Counted from the stretch's first letter, positions 25,136-34,846 are shown. The stretch: DNA of 64,000 bases from Thalassospira povalilytica (GCF_002844235.1 NZ_PGTS01000001.1:620001-684000), one strand, 5' to 3'. Notes: a model not told the origin generated them from the letters alone. Translations and numbers: made by a program.

Positions 25136-27208
25136 ATGGAGCTCTTGGGTTATCTTGTTAATGCCTTGACGCCACTAAATATTCTTATGGCACTTGGTGG
25201 CGTCATTCTGGGCACTGTAATCGGTGCTTTGCCGGGACTCTCGGCAACCATGGCGGTGGCCGTTCTGGTCCCGTTTACCTTTACCATGGATCCGGCGACC
25301 GGTTTGATTGCACTGGGTGCGATCTATACCGGCGCCATTTATGGCGGTGCCTTTGCCGCCATTCTGGTCAACACACCGGGAACCCCGTCGGCGATCGCCA
25401 CGACCTTTGACGGTTTCCCGATGGCCAAACGTGGTGATGGCAGTCTTGCAGTAACACTGGCGACGCTTGCTTCTGTTGTAGGCGGGCTCGTCGGGGGTGT
25501 GTTCCTGTTGCTGCTGTCACCACCGCTGGCAAAGGTGGCACTTGCCTTTGGCCCGCCGGAATATTTCTGGTTGGCGATTTTCGGACTGACTTTGATTTCG
25601 GCCCTGTCGGTTGGCAACACCATCAAGGGATTGCTGGGCGGCTGTATTGGTCTGATGCTGGCGATGGTGGGTGTTGCTGTGGTGGGCGGTGATATCCGCT
25701 TTACGATGGGCACCCATATGTTGCTGGGCGGGTTTGATATCGTATCGGCACTGATCGGGCTTTATTGCATCCCGGTTCTGATTGATCTGGTTGCAACGCC
25801 TGACCCGCATTTGAAGGTAGAGCAGGGCAACCGTGGCATTCGCCTGCGCGAAGCATTCGGCATCGCCTGGGAAAGCAAATTCAACGTTCTGCGCAGCTCG
25901 ATCATCGGGACTGTGATCGGGGTTTTGCCCGGTGCGGGTGGATCGATTGCCGGACTGGTTTCCTATTCCGAAGCACGCCGGTCATCGAAAAAGCCCGAAA
26001 CATTCGGCAATGGCGCACCCGATGGCATTATCGCAACGGAATCTGCCAATAACGCAACAGTTGGTGGCGGTTTCATCCCGACCCTTGTTCTGGGTATTCC
26101 CGGTACGCCACCCGATGCGGTCATTCTTGGTGCGTTGCTGGTACAGGGGATCAAGATTGGTCCGACGCTGTTTTCCCAGCAGGGCGATATTGTTTACACC
26201 TTTATCTTTGGTCTTTTGATTGCAACGGCCCTGATGTTGCCGGCCGGTTTGCTGATCGGGCGCTATGCCTACAAGTCGATTGCATCAATCCCAAAGACCC
26301 TTCTGGTTCCGACCATTGCCTTTTTGACCGTTGTCGGCAGCTTTGCCATCCACAGCAACCTGCATGATGTGCAGATGATGCTGGCGCTTGGTGTGATTGG
26401 CTGGCTTTTGAACCGGTGCGGTTTCGCGCCGTCGCCGATTGTGCTTGGTCTGGTGCTGGGACAGATCGCCGAACAGGGATTTGTGCAGTCCTATCTGATC
26501 GGCAACGCGACCCATAATCTTGCCGGTATGTTCTTTGGGCGTCCGATCAGTCTGGCAATTGTTGCCCTTGCCGCCTTTACCCTGCTTTATCCGCTTGTCT
26601 TCTCCAAACGCAAGGAAAACGCCAAGAAGCGCGCGCTTGATGCGGCACGCAGCTATGCCGACAGTCAGGGATCAACCACCGTGGGTGACGTCGAGCCGGT
26701 TGCAAAAAGCGGTTTTGCACCCCTGGCAGGATTGAAAAAACAGCTGGCAAAACCACGTGATCATGCGGGCATGTTCTTGTCTGTATTGCTGATTGGTGTG
26801 GCTGTCTGGGCATTTGCGGAAACATCTGCCATGACCCCGATGGGGTCGGTCTTCCCCAGCACGATTTCGGTGGCGATCATTGTCATGTCACTGATGCTTC
26901 TGGGGCTCAATATATTGCGTAAACCGGCAGGTCCGGAGCAAGGGGGCGATGCTGACAATAGTTCAAATGCACGCCGGGTTGCTTTGGTCATTGCCATGGT
27001 TGTCTGGGTGGCGGTGATCCCGATGGTCGGCTTTGGCATTGCTGCCATTCTGGCCTTCCTGATTTTGGGACGCGTTGCCTGTTACGAGCATATGTCGGCC
27101 AAGCGCATCCTTGGCGAAGCGGTCGGCGGGCTTGTGATTGTCGGGGGGCTTTATCTTCTGATGGCCGAAGTGCTGCTGATCAGAATGCCAACCGGCGCGC
27201 TTTTCTAG
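25136..27208 (+). CDS. tctA: Fused TctA-TctB tripartite carboxylate transporter permease
   Basis: The 690-residue protein combines a TctA large permease (about residues 1-490; GALPGLSATMAVAVLVPFTF and GVLPGAGGSIAG loops, about 12 helices) with a TctB-type four-helix domain at the C-terminus (about 545-690). The two are joined by a charged linker rich in Lys, Ala and Asp. Usually TctA and TctB are separate genes. Here no separate tctB is seen, so the fusion likely supplies both. Start chosen at 25136 after GAAAGG. Confidence 0.92.
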   Translation: MELLGYLVNALTPLNILMALGGVILGTVIGALPGLSATMAVAVLVPFTFTMDPATGLIALGAIYTGAIYGGAFAAILVNTPGTPSAIATTFDGFPMAKRGDGSLAVTLATLASVVGGLVGGVFLLLLSPPLAKVALAFGPPEYFWLAIFGLTLISALSVGNTIKGLLGGCIGLMLAMVGVAVVGGDIRFTMGTHMLLGGFDIVSALIGLYCIPVLIDLVATPDPHLKVEQGNRGIRLREAFGIAWESKFNVLRSSIIGTVIGVLPGAGGSIAGLVSYSEARRSSKKPETFGNGAPDGIIATESANNATVGGGFIPTLVLGIPGTPPDAVILGALLVQGIKIGPTLFSQQGDIVYTFIFGLLIATALMLPAGLLIGRYAYKSIASIPKTLLVPTIAFLTVVGSFAIHSNLHDVQMMLALGVIGWLLNRCGFAPSPIVLGLVLGQIAEQGFVQSYLIGNATHNLAGMFFGRPISLAIVALAAFTLLYPLVFSKRKENAKKRALDAARSYADSQGSTTVGDVEPVAKSGFAPLAGLKKQLAKPRDHAGMFLSVLLIGVAVWAFAETSAMTPMGSVFPSTISVAIIVMSLMLLGLNILRKPAGPEQGGDADNSSNARRVALVIAMVVWVAVIPMVGFGIAAILAFLILGRVACYEHMSAKRILGEAVGGLVIVGGLYLLMAEVLLIRMPTGALF

Positions 27209-27259
27209 GACACGCTTCAAACCCGTATAAAATTAATCTGCAAACTGAAGAGACTTGTG

Positions 27260-28336
27260 ATGAAGAACTATCGTATTGCTGCCATTCCGGGTGACGGAAT
27301 TGGTAAAGAGGTTGTTGCGGCCGGTGTAGAAGTACTTGATGTCTTGGCAAAGCGGGATGGTGGCTTCACCATGAGCTTCGACAGCTTTGACTGGGGATCG
27401 GATTACTACAAAAAACACGGCATCATGATGCCGGCCGATGGCCGCGATCAGATCAAGGATCATGATGCGATCTATTTCGGTGCCGTGGGTGCGCCCGATG
27501 TCCCCGATCATGTGACCCTTTGGGGGTTGCGTCTTGCGATTTGTCAGCCGTTTGATCAATACGCCAATGTGCGCCCGACCCGTATTTTGCCGGGCATTGA
27601 AAGCCCGCTTCGCAATGTCAAACAGGGCGAACTGGACTGGGTGATCGTGCGCGAAAACTCCGAAGGCGAATATGCCGGGCAGGGCGGTCGATCGCATGTC
27701 GGCCTTCCCGAAGAAGTCGCAACCGAAGTTTCGATTTTTACCCGTGCCGGTGTCACGCGCATCATGCGGTTTGCCTTTGACCTTGCCCGGTCACGCTCGC
27801 GCAAGAAACTGACCGTGGTCACCAAAAGCAACGCCCAGCGCAACGGCATGGTGATGTGGGATGAAATCGCCAAGGAAGTGGCGGCCGAATATCCGGATGT
27901 CGAATGGGACAAAATGCTGGTTGATGCAATGACCATGCGCATGACCCTGCGCCCGGAAACCATTGATACCATCGTTGCCACCAACCTGCATGCCGACATT
28001 TTGTCTGATCTTGCCGCTGCCCTTGCCGGGTCGCTTGGCATTGCACCGACGGCAAACCTTAATCCCGAACGCAATTTCCCGTCGATGTTCGAACCGATCC
28101 ATGGGTCGGCGTTTGATATTACGGGCAAAGGCATCGCCAATCCGGTCGCAACATTCTGGAGTGCGGTGATGATGCTCGATCATCTGGGGGAAAAGGCGGC
28201 ATCGGATCGTTTGATGCGTGCGGTGGAACGCGTTACCGCTGATCCGTCCCTGCATACGCCCGATCTGGGAGGTAATGCCACCACCCGTCAGGTGACCGAT
28301 GCCGTGATTGCGGCAATCCACGGCGATAACGTCTGA
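27260..28336 (+). CDS. ttuC: Tartrate dehydrogenase (isocitrate/isopropylmalate DH family), copy 1
   Basis: The 358-residue protein is a metal- and NAD-dependent decarboxylating dehydrogenase: IPGDGIGKEVV at the N-terminus, VRENSEGEYAGQGGRSH, VVTKSNAQRNGMV and LHADILSDLAA with metal-binding Asp residues. It resembles TtuC-type tartrate dehydrogenases, which oxidise L-(+)- or meso-tartrate to oxaloglycolate and can give D-glycerate. The ATG at 27260 follows GAAGAG; a GTG one codon earlier is possible. It differs clearly from the second copy at 29685 in the active-site loop, so substrate range may differ. Confidence 0.88.
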   Translation: MKNYRIAAIPGDGIGKEVVAAGVEVLDVLAKRDGGFTMSFDSFDWGSDYYKKHGIMMPADGRDQIKDHDAIYFGAVGAPDVPDHVTLWGLRLAICQPFDQYANVRPTRILPGIESPLRNVKQGELDWVIVRENSEGEYAGQGGRSHVGLPEEVATEVSIFTRAGVTRIMRFAFDLARSRSRKKLTVVTKSNAQRNGMVMWDEIAKEVAAEYPDVEWDKMLVDAMTMRMTLRPETIDTIVATNLHADILSDLAAALAGSLGIAPTANLNPERNFPSMFEPIHGSAFDITGKGIANPVATFWSAVMMLDHLGEKAASDRLMRAVERVTADPSLHTPDLGGNATTRQVTDAVIAAIHGDNV

Positions 28337-28351
28337 TCGTGGGGCAGGCAG

Positions 28352-29647
28352 ATGACAGGGGATGACATGATGTCTGGCATTGGCGATAGCACGGCAATCA
28401 AAAGGTTCCTGACGGAGCTTTTTGAAACGGCTGTGCGTGCTGCTGATCCGGATATCTGTGTGCCGGCGCATCTGCCTGCGCCGCCAAACGGACGCACGAT
28501 TGTGATCGGTGCGGGCAAGGCATCGGCAAAGATGGCGCGCGCACTGGAACAGAACTGGTCAGGGCCATTGTCGGGATGTGTGGTCACGCGTTATGGACAT
28601 GCGGTACCGACCGACCATATTGAAATCATAGAGGCATCCCACCCGGTCCCCGATGCCGCGGGACTGGCGGCAACACCGAAGATCACCGAACTTGTGCGCG
28701 ATCTGCGGGAGGATGATCTGGTCATTTGTCTGATATCGGGCGGGGGATCGGCGTTACTGGTTGATCCGGTTGCGCCGCTGGATCTTGCCGGGTTGCGCGA
28801 CATCAATCGTGCCCTTTTGAAATCCGGTGCGGCAATTGACGAGATGAATTGTGTTCGCAGGCATATTTCAAACGTCAAAGGCGGTCGTCTGGCCGCGATG
28901 TGCCATCCGGCACGCGTTGTGACCCTGGCGATTTCCGATGTGCCGGGTGACAGTCTTCTGGATGTGGCATCGGGGCCGACTGTTGCTGATCCGACAAGCT
29001 GTGCAGACGCGCTGGCAATTATTGACCGATATGACATCGCGCTTCCCGATGCTGTGCGGGCCATGCTTGAAAATGGCGAAACCGAAAGCATCAAGCATGA
29101 CGATCCGCGCATTGCAAAATGTGAGGCCGTTCTGATTGCAACACCGCAAATGGCGCTGGAAGCTGCCGCGCGAAAGGCGCGTGATATGGGAATTGCCGCC
29201 CATATCCTTGGCGATGCGATCGAAGGTGAAGCATCTGACGTCGGAACGGTCTTGGCCGGTATCGCACGTCAGATCGTGCTGCGCGGGCAGCCGTTTGCAC
29301 GTCCTTGTCTGTTATTGTCCGGTGGCGAAACAACCGTCACCGTAAAGGGCAACGGGCGCGGCGGGCGCAATGTGGAATTCCTGCTGGGGTTGGCGGTTGC
29401 GCTTAATGGTTTGTCCGGGGTCTATGCGATTGCCGGGGATACCGATGGTGTTGACGGGCTCGAAGAAATTGCCGGTGGTCTGATCACACCCGATACCCTT
29501 GATCGCGCAATTGGTATCGGGATCAAGGCGCAAGAATATCTTGCAAACAATGACGGACACAGTTTCTTTGAGCGGCTTGGCGATGCGGTGATTACCGGGC
29601 CGACTTTGACGAATGTGAATGATTTTCGTGCAATATTGATTAATTGA
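28352..29647 (+). CDS. ttuD: Glycerate 2-kinase (MOFRL family, TtuD)
   Basis: The 431-residue protein has an N-terminal DUF4147 domain (VIGAGKASAKMARALE, CLISGGGSALL) and a C-terminal MOFRL domain (LLSGGETTVTVKG, GRGGRNVEFLL, AGDTDGVDG). It phosphorylates D-glycerate to 2-phosphoglycerate; older annotation calls it hydroxypyruvate reductase. Between two tartrate dehydrogenase genes it links tartrate-derived glycerate to glycolysis. The ATG at 28367 or 28370, preceded by AGGGG, is an alternative start. Confidence 0.9.
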   Translation: MTGDDMMSGIGDSTAIKRFLTELFETAVRAADPDICVPAHLPAPPNGRTIVIGAGKASAKMARALEQNWSGPLSGCVVTRYGHAVPTDHIEIIEASHPVPDAAGLAATPKITELVRDLREDDLVICLISGGGSALLVDPVAPLDLAGLRDINRALLKSGAAIDEMNCVRRHISNVKGGRLAAMCHPARVVTLAISDVPGDSLLDVASGPTVADPTSCADALAIIDRYDIALPDAVRAMLENGETESIKHDDPRIAKCEAVLIATPQMALEAAARKARDMGIAAHILGDAIEGEASDVGTVLAGIARQIVLRGQPFARPCLLLSGGETTVTVKGNGRGGRNVEFLLGLAVALNGLSGVYAIAGDTDGVDGLEEIAGGLITPDTLDRAIGIGIKAQEYLANNDGHSFFERLGDAVITGPTLTNVNDFRAILIN

Positions 29648-29684
29648 TATCTGAATTAAGTCCCACAAGGAGGAAATGGCTGAA

Positions 29685-30767
29685 ATGGCTGGTAAACAAC
29701 ATAAGATCGCGGTGATCGCCGGGGACGGCATTGGCACAGAAGTCATGCCCGAAGGTGTTCGCGTCCTTGAAGCAGCCGCCGAGGTCTATGGGATCGATCT
29801 TGCGTTTGATACGTTCGAATTCGGGTCCTGCGACTATTATCTCAAACATGGCCAGATGATGCCCGATGACTGGAAGGCACAGATCGGTAATCACGATGCC
29901 ATTTTCTTTGGTGCGGTTGGTTGGCCCGATACGGTGCCCGATCATATTTCGCTGTGGGGATCGTTGATCCAGTTCCGGCGCGATTTCGATCAATATGTCA
30001 GTCTGCGCCCGGCAAAACTGATGCCCGGTGTGCCATCACCCCTTGCCGGTCGCAAGCCGGGCGATATTGATTTCTATGTGGTTCGTGAAAATACCGAAGG
30101 CGAATATTCGTCGGTTGGCGGGAAAATGTATCCCGGCACGGATCGCGAGATCGTTATTCAGGAAACCGTCATGTCGCGGATCGGTGTTGACCGTATCCTG
30201 AAATATGCGTTCGAGCTGGCCCAAAAACGCCCGCGCAAACATCTGACATCGGCGACCAAATCCAACGGCATTTCGATCACCATGCCCTATTGGGATGAAC
30301 GTGTTCTGGAAATGGCAAAGTCCTATCCGGATGTAACCTGGGACAAATATCACATCGATATTCTGACCGCACAGTTCGTCATGAACCCGGATCGCTTTGA
30401 CGTGGTGGTCGCATCGAACCTGTTTGGCGATATCCTGTCCGATCTTGGTCCGGCCTGTACCGGGACCATCGGTATTGCGCCGTCGGGCAATATCAACCCG
30501 GAACGCAAATTCCCGTCGCTGTTCGAACCGGTGCATGGTTCGGCCCCGGATATCGCCGGCAAGGGTATTGCCAACCCGATCGGCCAGATCTGGTCAGGTG
30601 CGATGATGCTGGATCATTTGGGCCATACCGATGCCCATGACGGCATCATGCGCGCGATTGAAAAGGTCCTGTTGTCGACCGAATTGCGGACGGCCGATCT
30701 TGGCGGTACGGCAAATACGGTCACCTGTGGCAAGGCAATTGCCGATGCGGTTCGCGAACAAGGCTAA
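29685..30767 (+). CDS. ttuC: Tartrate dehydrogenase (isocitrate/isopropylmalate DH family), copy 2
   Basis: The 360-residue protein closely follows the classical Pseudomonas tartrate dehydrogenase: IAGDGIGTEVM, VRENTEGEYSSVGG, ATKSNGISITMPYWDER and NLFGDILSDLGPA. It acts in the cytoplasm with NAD and Mn/Mg on tartrate or D-malate. AGGAGG (29668-29673) is 11 bases from the ATG at 29685 but only 2 from an upstream ATG at 29676, so 29685 is preferred. It is the last gene before a terminator hairpin. Confidence 0.9.
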   Translation: MAGKQHKIAVIAGDGIGTEVMPEGVRVLEAAAEVYGIDLAFDTFEFGSCDYYLKHGQMMPDDWKAQIGNHDAIFFGAVGWPDTVPDHISLWGSLIQFRRDFDQYVSLRPAKLMPGVPSPLAGRKPGDIDFYVVRENTEGEYSSVGGKMYPGTDREIVIQETVMSRIGVDRILKYAFELAQKRPRKHLTSATKSNGISITMPYWDERVLEMAKSYPDVTWDKYHIDILTAQFVMNPDRFDVVVASNLFGDILSDLGPACTGTIGIAPSGNINPERKFPSLFEPVHGSAPDIAGKGIANPIGQIWSGAMMLDHLGHTDAHDGIMRAIEKVLLSTELRTADLGGTANTVTCGKAIADAVREQG

Positions 30768-30809
30768 CCTCCCCAAGAAACGATAAGAACAGTTTCCCTT
30801 ATGTCCTGA

Positions 30810-30838
30810 CCCGATCACGGCTTATTGCGGTGATCGGG
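30810..30838 (+). terminator. Terminator of the tartrate operon
   Basis: CCCGATCAC (30810-30818) pairs with GTGATCGGG (30830-30838), and TTTCTTT follows on the plus strand. It overlaps the last codons of the convergent LysR gene. Confidence 0.8.
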
Positions 30839-31793
30839 TTTCTTTATGGCCGGTGACATGGGCCCATAACCGTTCGGCAAGCGCACTTCGGCGATGGCGC
30901 GGGCGGGTGATGCGGATTTCAAGCGGGATCGACGGGGCCGGGTTTGTGCCCGTGTTCGTGCCCGCGACAAAGGGCTGAAATGACTCGGATATCTCGAAGG
31001 GCTGTAGCTGTCCTGTTTCAAGATCACGCGCAATCAGGCTTTCCGGAAGCCATGCGAAACCGGCACCATTTCTGACCATCGAATGCAATGTCGCCGCCAG
31101 ATGGGATGTGAAATTGGCGGTGCCTTGCGGTGTGATTTCGCCGTTTTGATCGCTGGCGGCAATGATCCGGCCAAGCCCGGATTCCGTGCTGTAGGCCAGA
31201 TACGGCACGGGCGTCTTTGTTGCGTGCGCACTTGCGGCAAGTGACGGACTTATCACGGCCATCAGCCTGTCATGCCCGATCACACAGCTTTGAAACAGCG
31301 ATGGCTGCAAACCATCAGGCGTATTGGAGGCATCGGGTCCATCTGGCCGGGCATGGGCAATCAGAAAATCTGTCTCACCCTTGAGCATACGGCTTTCACA
31401 GGCCTGCATGCTGTCTGACACCAGATTAAGCGGGCCCAGTGCGATGTCTTCATTCTGGCGGCGCAGCCATTCCGGGATGAAGGTAAAGGACAGCGCATGG
31501 GTTGCTGCAATATTCAGCGACGCATTGGCTGTTTTCGCAAGTTCTGCGGCCTCGCGCTTGGCCTGTGTCAGGGAAAAGCAGATTGCCCGTGCATGGGACA
31601 GGAAATGTTCCCCGGACGGGGTCAGGGAAACAGAATGCGTGGTGCGTTCAACCAGGGACGCCCCGACCCAGGTTTCAAGTGCCCGGATACGTCGGCTGAA
31701 TGCCGGTTGGGTGATGTTTCTGATTTCGGCCGCACGTGAAAAATTAAGCGTCTCACACAATGCGATGAAATCTTCAAGCCAGCGCAATTCCAT
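30822..31793 (-). CDS. LysR-family transcriptional regulator, likely for D-tartrate dehydratase
   Basis: The 323-residue protein starts MELRWLEDFIALCETLNFSR and has the LysR HTH followed by a full effector domain with SMVRNGAGFAWLPESLI near the C-terminus. It resembles LysR proteins beside D-tartrate or aromatic genes. The start at 31793 is chosen because the extension upstream is poor coding sequence. It is divergent from the D-tartrate dehydratase gene across 119 bases, so it is probably that gene's activator. Confidence 0.9.
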   Translation of the reverse strand: MELRWLEDFIALCETLNFSRAAEIRNITQPAFSRRIRALETWVGASLVERTTHSVSLTPSGEHFLSHARAICFSLTQAKREAAELAKTANASLNIAATHALSFTFIPEWLRRQNEDIALGPLNLVSDSMQACESRMLKGETDFLIAHARPDGPDASNTPDGLQPSLFQSCVIGHDRLMAVISPSLAASAHATKTPVPYLAYSTESGLGRIIAASDQNGEITPQGTANFTSHLAATLHSMVRNGAGFAWLPESLIARDLETGQLQPFEISESFQPFVAGTNTGTNPAPSIPLEIRITRPRHRRSALAERLWAHVTGHKETRSPQ

Positions 31794-31912
31794 TCTGGTT
31801 ATGCCAAATCTGTATAAATATAGACCCAGTTCACATTGGATGAGAGGGCTTTGCAAGCCTTAATATGTAGTCATTCATCACATTTACCGACGCCCATTAC
31901 AGAGAGCTGGTC

Positions 31913-33076
31913 ATGCAAATCGTCGATATCGTCGAAGTTACAAAACCCATCGCATCCCCGATCCGCAACGCCTATATCGATTTTTCGAAAATGACGGCCA
32001 GCTTGGTGGCGGTTGTCACCGATCAGGTGCGGGATGGCCGCCGGGTGGTCGGATATGGTTTTAATTCCAACGGACGTTACGGGCAGGGCGGCCTGATCCG
32101 GGAACGGTTCCGGGATCGCGTATTGTCGGCCGATCCGAAAAGCCTGATCAATGATGCGGGCGATAACCTTGACCCGCATCGCATCTGGGCGGCGATGATG
32201 CAAAATGAAAAGCCTGGCGGGCATGGCGAACGATCGGTTGCGGTCGGGACCATGGATATGGCGGTCTGGGATGCGGTGGCGAAAATCGCCGGAAAACCGC
32301 TTTTCCGTCTGCTTGCCGAAACATACGGGGTCGAAGCCGATCCCAGGGTCTTTGTTTATGCCGCGGGCGGTTATTACTATCCGGGCAAGGATCTTTCGGC
32401 ATTGCGTGCTGAAATGCGCGGATACCTTAATCGCGGCTATACGGTTGTTAAAATGAAGATCGGCGGGGCATCGATTGACGAAGACCGCCGCCGGATCGAA
32501 GCTGTTCTGGAAGAAATCGGCAACGAGGCCCAGCTTGCGGTCGATGCCAATGGTCGCTTTGATCTGGAAACCGCAATTGCCTATGCCAAGATGCTGCGCG
32601 AATATCCGCTGTTCTGGTACGAAGAAGCCGGCGATCCGCTCGATTATCAGCTTCAGGCTGCCCTTGCCGATTTTTATCCGGGCCCGATGGCAACAGGGGA
32701 AAACCTGTTTTCCCATCAGGATGCCAGAAACCTGTTGCGTCATGGCGGCATGCGCCCGGATCGGGACTGGTTGCAGTTTGACTGCGCGCTTTCATACGGG
32801 CTTGTTGAATATCTGCGCACGCTTGATGTTCTTAAGGTTCACGGCTGGTCGCCGAAACGCTGCATTCCGCATGGCGGGCATCAGATGTCGCTTAATATCG
32901 CAGCCGGTCTGGGACTTGGTGGCAATGAAAGCTATCCCGACCTGTTCCAGCCTTATGGCGGTTTCCCCGATAGCGTAAAGGTCGAACAGGGCTATATCAC
33001 CATGCCTGAACTGCCCGGCATCGGGTTTGAAGGCAAATCCGATCTGATTTCGGTGATGCGCGAACTGGCCGAATAA
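31913..33076 (+). CDS. tarD: D-(-)-tartrate dehydratase (enolase superfamily)
   Basis: The 387-residue protein resembles, by memory, the Bradyrhizobium japonicum D-tartrate dehydratase over nearly its full length, including IRNAYIDFSKMT, SNGRYGQGGLIRERF and NEKPGGHGERSVAVGT. Catalytic residues are visible: KMKIGG (Lys base), VDANGRF, WYEEAGDP, ATGENLFS metal ligands, and the His in CIPHGGHQMS. It converts D-tartrate to oxaloacetate in the cytoplasm. It is divergent from a LysR gene and ends before a hairpin. Confidence 0.95.
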   Translation: MQIVDIVEVTKPIASPIRNAYIDFSKMTASLVAVVTDQVRDGRRVVGYGFNSNGRYGQGGLIRERFRDRVLSADPKSLINDAGDNLDPHRIWAAMMQNEKPGGHGERSVAVGTMDMAVWDAVAKIAGKPLFRLLAETYGVEADPRVFVYAAGGYYYPGKDLSALRAEMRGYLNRGYTVVKMKIGGASIDEDRRRIEAVLEEIGNEAQLAVDANGRFDLETAIAYAKMLREYPLFWYEEAGDPLDYQLQAALADFYPGPMATGENLFSHQDARNLLRHGGMRPDRDWLQFDCALSYGLVEYLRTLDVLKVHGWSPKRCIPHGGHQMSLNIAAGLGLGGNESYPDLFQPYGGFPDSVKVEQGYITMPELPGIGFEGKSDLISVMRELAE

Positions 33077-33089
33077 CGCGCCCTGCAAA

Positions 33090-33137
33090 CAAACACCCGA
33101 CAATCGCGCACATGGTGTTGCGGTTGTCGGGTGTTTG
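33090..33137. terminator. Long inverted repeat between convergent genes
   Basis: CAAACACCCGACAA (33090-33103) pairs perfectly with TTGTCGGGTGTTTG (33124-33137), a 14-bp stem with a 20-base loop, between the stops of the D-tartrate dehydratase and the LigI gene. It can act in both directions. Confidence 0.75.
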
Positions 33138-33159
33138 CATTTGATCCGGGCGGACCGGG

Positions 33160-34038
33160 TTACTTCGGATCGTAAAGACGGGTCGGATTGTCGATCAAAA
33201 GGGCGCGTTGCTGTTCGGGTTTGGGGGCAACGCGTGCAATATGGTCAACCAGTTTGCCATCGTCTGGCACATGGCTTTTCATGTTGGGATGTGGCCAGTC
33301 CGTGCCCCAGATCACGCGATCGGGAATGTCTTCGACGATCGCCTTGCCAAAGGCCACCACATCGTCATAGGGCGGGCCAGCAACTGTCAGGCGTTCCGGG
33401 CAGGTGACCTTGACCCAGATATGGTCATTTTCGCGCACCAGTTTGCGGAAACGCTCAAAGTCCGGGTGATCAACGCCCTTGGTCACATCGGGGCGGCCCA
33501 GATGATCAATCACCACGGTTACCGGCATATCGATCAGGAACTGCTCTAGACCCGGCAGGTCGGCGGCTTCGAAATAGACAACAATGTGCCAGCCATAAGG
33601 TTTGATCTTTTCAACGATCTTGAGGAAATGGTCGCGCGGCGTATCATCAACCAGTCGTTTGACGAAATTGAACCGCACCCCCCGCACGCCAGCCGCATCA
33701 AGTTCATCAAGATGTTCCTTGCTGACATCCGGGCGGACGGTGGCAATGCCGCGATAGCGACCATCTGACGCCAGAAGTGCATCGACAAGCGCGCGGTTAT
33801 CCGCACCATGACAGGTCGCCTGAACGATGACGGATCGATCAACGCCCAGATATTTGTGCAACTCAAACAGTTTGTCCTTGCCGGCATCGACCGGGGTGTA
33901 TTTCCGTTCCGGTGCAAACGGAAAATCTGCCTCTGGCCCGAAGACATGGCAATGGGCATCCCAGGTTCCTTCGGGCAGGGTGAATTTCGGTTTGGACGGG
34001 TTGGGATGGAAGGGCAGATAATCTGGCGATGGGGGCAT
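33160..34038 (-). CDS. ligI: 2-pyrone-4,6-dicarboxylate hydrolase (LigI)
   Basis: The 292-residue amidohydrolase-superfamily protein resembles Sphingobium LigI by memory: WDAHCHVFGP (His29, His31), FPFAPERKYTPVDAG, VIVQATCHG, GVRFNFVKRLVDD, VVIDHLGRPDV and VIWGTDWPHPNM with the catalytic Asp. It opens 2-pyrone-4,6-dicarboxylate (PDC) to 4-oxalomesaconate. The ATG at 34038 follows GAGG. It is the last gene of an operon with the next three enzymes of this route and a TRAP transporter. Confidence 0.93.
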   Translation of the reverse strand: MPPSPDYLPFHPNPSKPKFTLPEGTWDAHCHVFGPEADFPFAPERKYTPVDAGKDKLFELHKYLGVDRSVIVQATCHGADNRALVDALLASDGRYRGIATVRPDVSKEHLDELDAAGVRGVRFNFVKRLVDDTPRDHFLKIVEKIKPYGWHIVVYFEAADLPGLEQFLIDMPVTVVIDHLGRPDVTKGVDHPDFERFRKLVRENDHIWVKVTCPERLTVAGPPYDDVVAFGKAIVEDIPDRVIWGTDWPHPNMKSHVPDDGKLVDHIARVAPKPEQQRALLIDNPTRLYDPK

Positions 34039-34152
34039 GGGTATCCTCGTAAATATCGTCAGGCGCCCGGCAGGCAGCGCCATATTTGGCGGCCGTGCTG
34101 GGACGCAGGATCAAGGCAAGTGGTGGTAAAGCCAAAACTTGGTCGGGCCGGA

Positions 34153-34809
34153 TCACCCGACATATTTTGCAAGGAATTCGGCCGTGCGGGCATGTGCCAC
34201 ATCCGCCGCATCCGCGACATAGGACGGGCGCGCATCATTGGCAAAGGCATGACCGGCGTCATACATGTGAATTTCCATATCCGGCAAATAGGCCTTGGCC
34301 TGATCAAGCATTTCGGCGGGAACATGGTCATCCTTGCTGCCGAAATGGCCAAGGAATGCAGCCTTGAGCGGGCGGTCAAGATATTGCGGCAAACGCGTGC
34401 CGTAAAACGCAACACCTGCCGCAATATCAAGATCCTGTGCCGCGCGCAGAGCCAGTCCGCCACCCCAGCAAAAACCGATCACACCGACTTTGCCCCCATT
34501 GGCAGCAAGTGCTTTGACCGCGGCATCGATATCGGCAACGGTTTTCTCAAGATCGGATGCCAGCATCATGTCGCGGCCACGCGGGGCCTGATCAAACGGA
34601 ATTACCGCATCGCGTTCCTGACGGTCAAACAGGGCCGGGATCGCAACTTCATAGCCAAGGGCTGCATATTTGGCCGCAACTCCTTTGAGCTGGTCGGTCA
34701 CGCCGAAGATTTCCTGAAGGATAACAATCCCGCCGCGACGTTCGCCGACAGCCGGTTCAAACCAGCAATTCAGCGAATGGCCATCCGATGCGGTAATGGT
34801 CTTCATCAT
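34153..34809 (-). CDS. Dienelactone hydrolase family protein
   Basis: The 218-residue alpha/beta-hydrolase has the family elements: ILQEIFGV (Glu), the nucleophile Cys in GFCWGGG, and a late Asp and His (GHAFAND). Family members open cyclic enol-lactones such as dienelactone. It is placed between the TAXI binding protein and LigI, so it may handle an additional lactone or pyrone. The ATG at 34809 has AGGAA at 8 bases. Confidence 0.88.
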   Translation of the reverse strand: MMKTITASDGHSLNCWFEPAVGERRGGIVILQEIFGVTDQLKGVAAKYAALGYEVAIPALFDRQERDAVIPFDQAPRGRDMMLASDLEKTVADIDAAVKALAANGGKVGVIGFCWGGGLALRAAQDLDIAAGVAFYGTRLPQYLDRPLKAAFLGHFGSKDDHVPAEMLDQAKAYLPDMEIHMYDAGHAFANDARPSYVADAADVAHARTAEFLAKYVG

Positions 34810-34846
34810 GTCATGTGTTCCTGTTGTCTTGTGCCTGTGATGGTCA

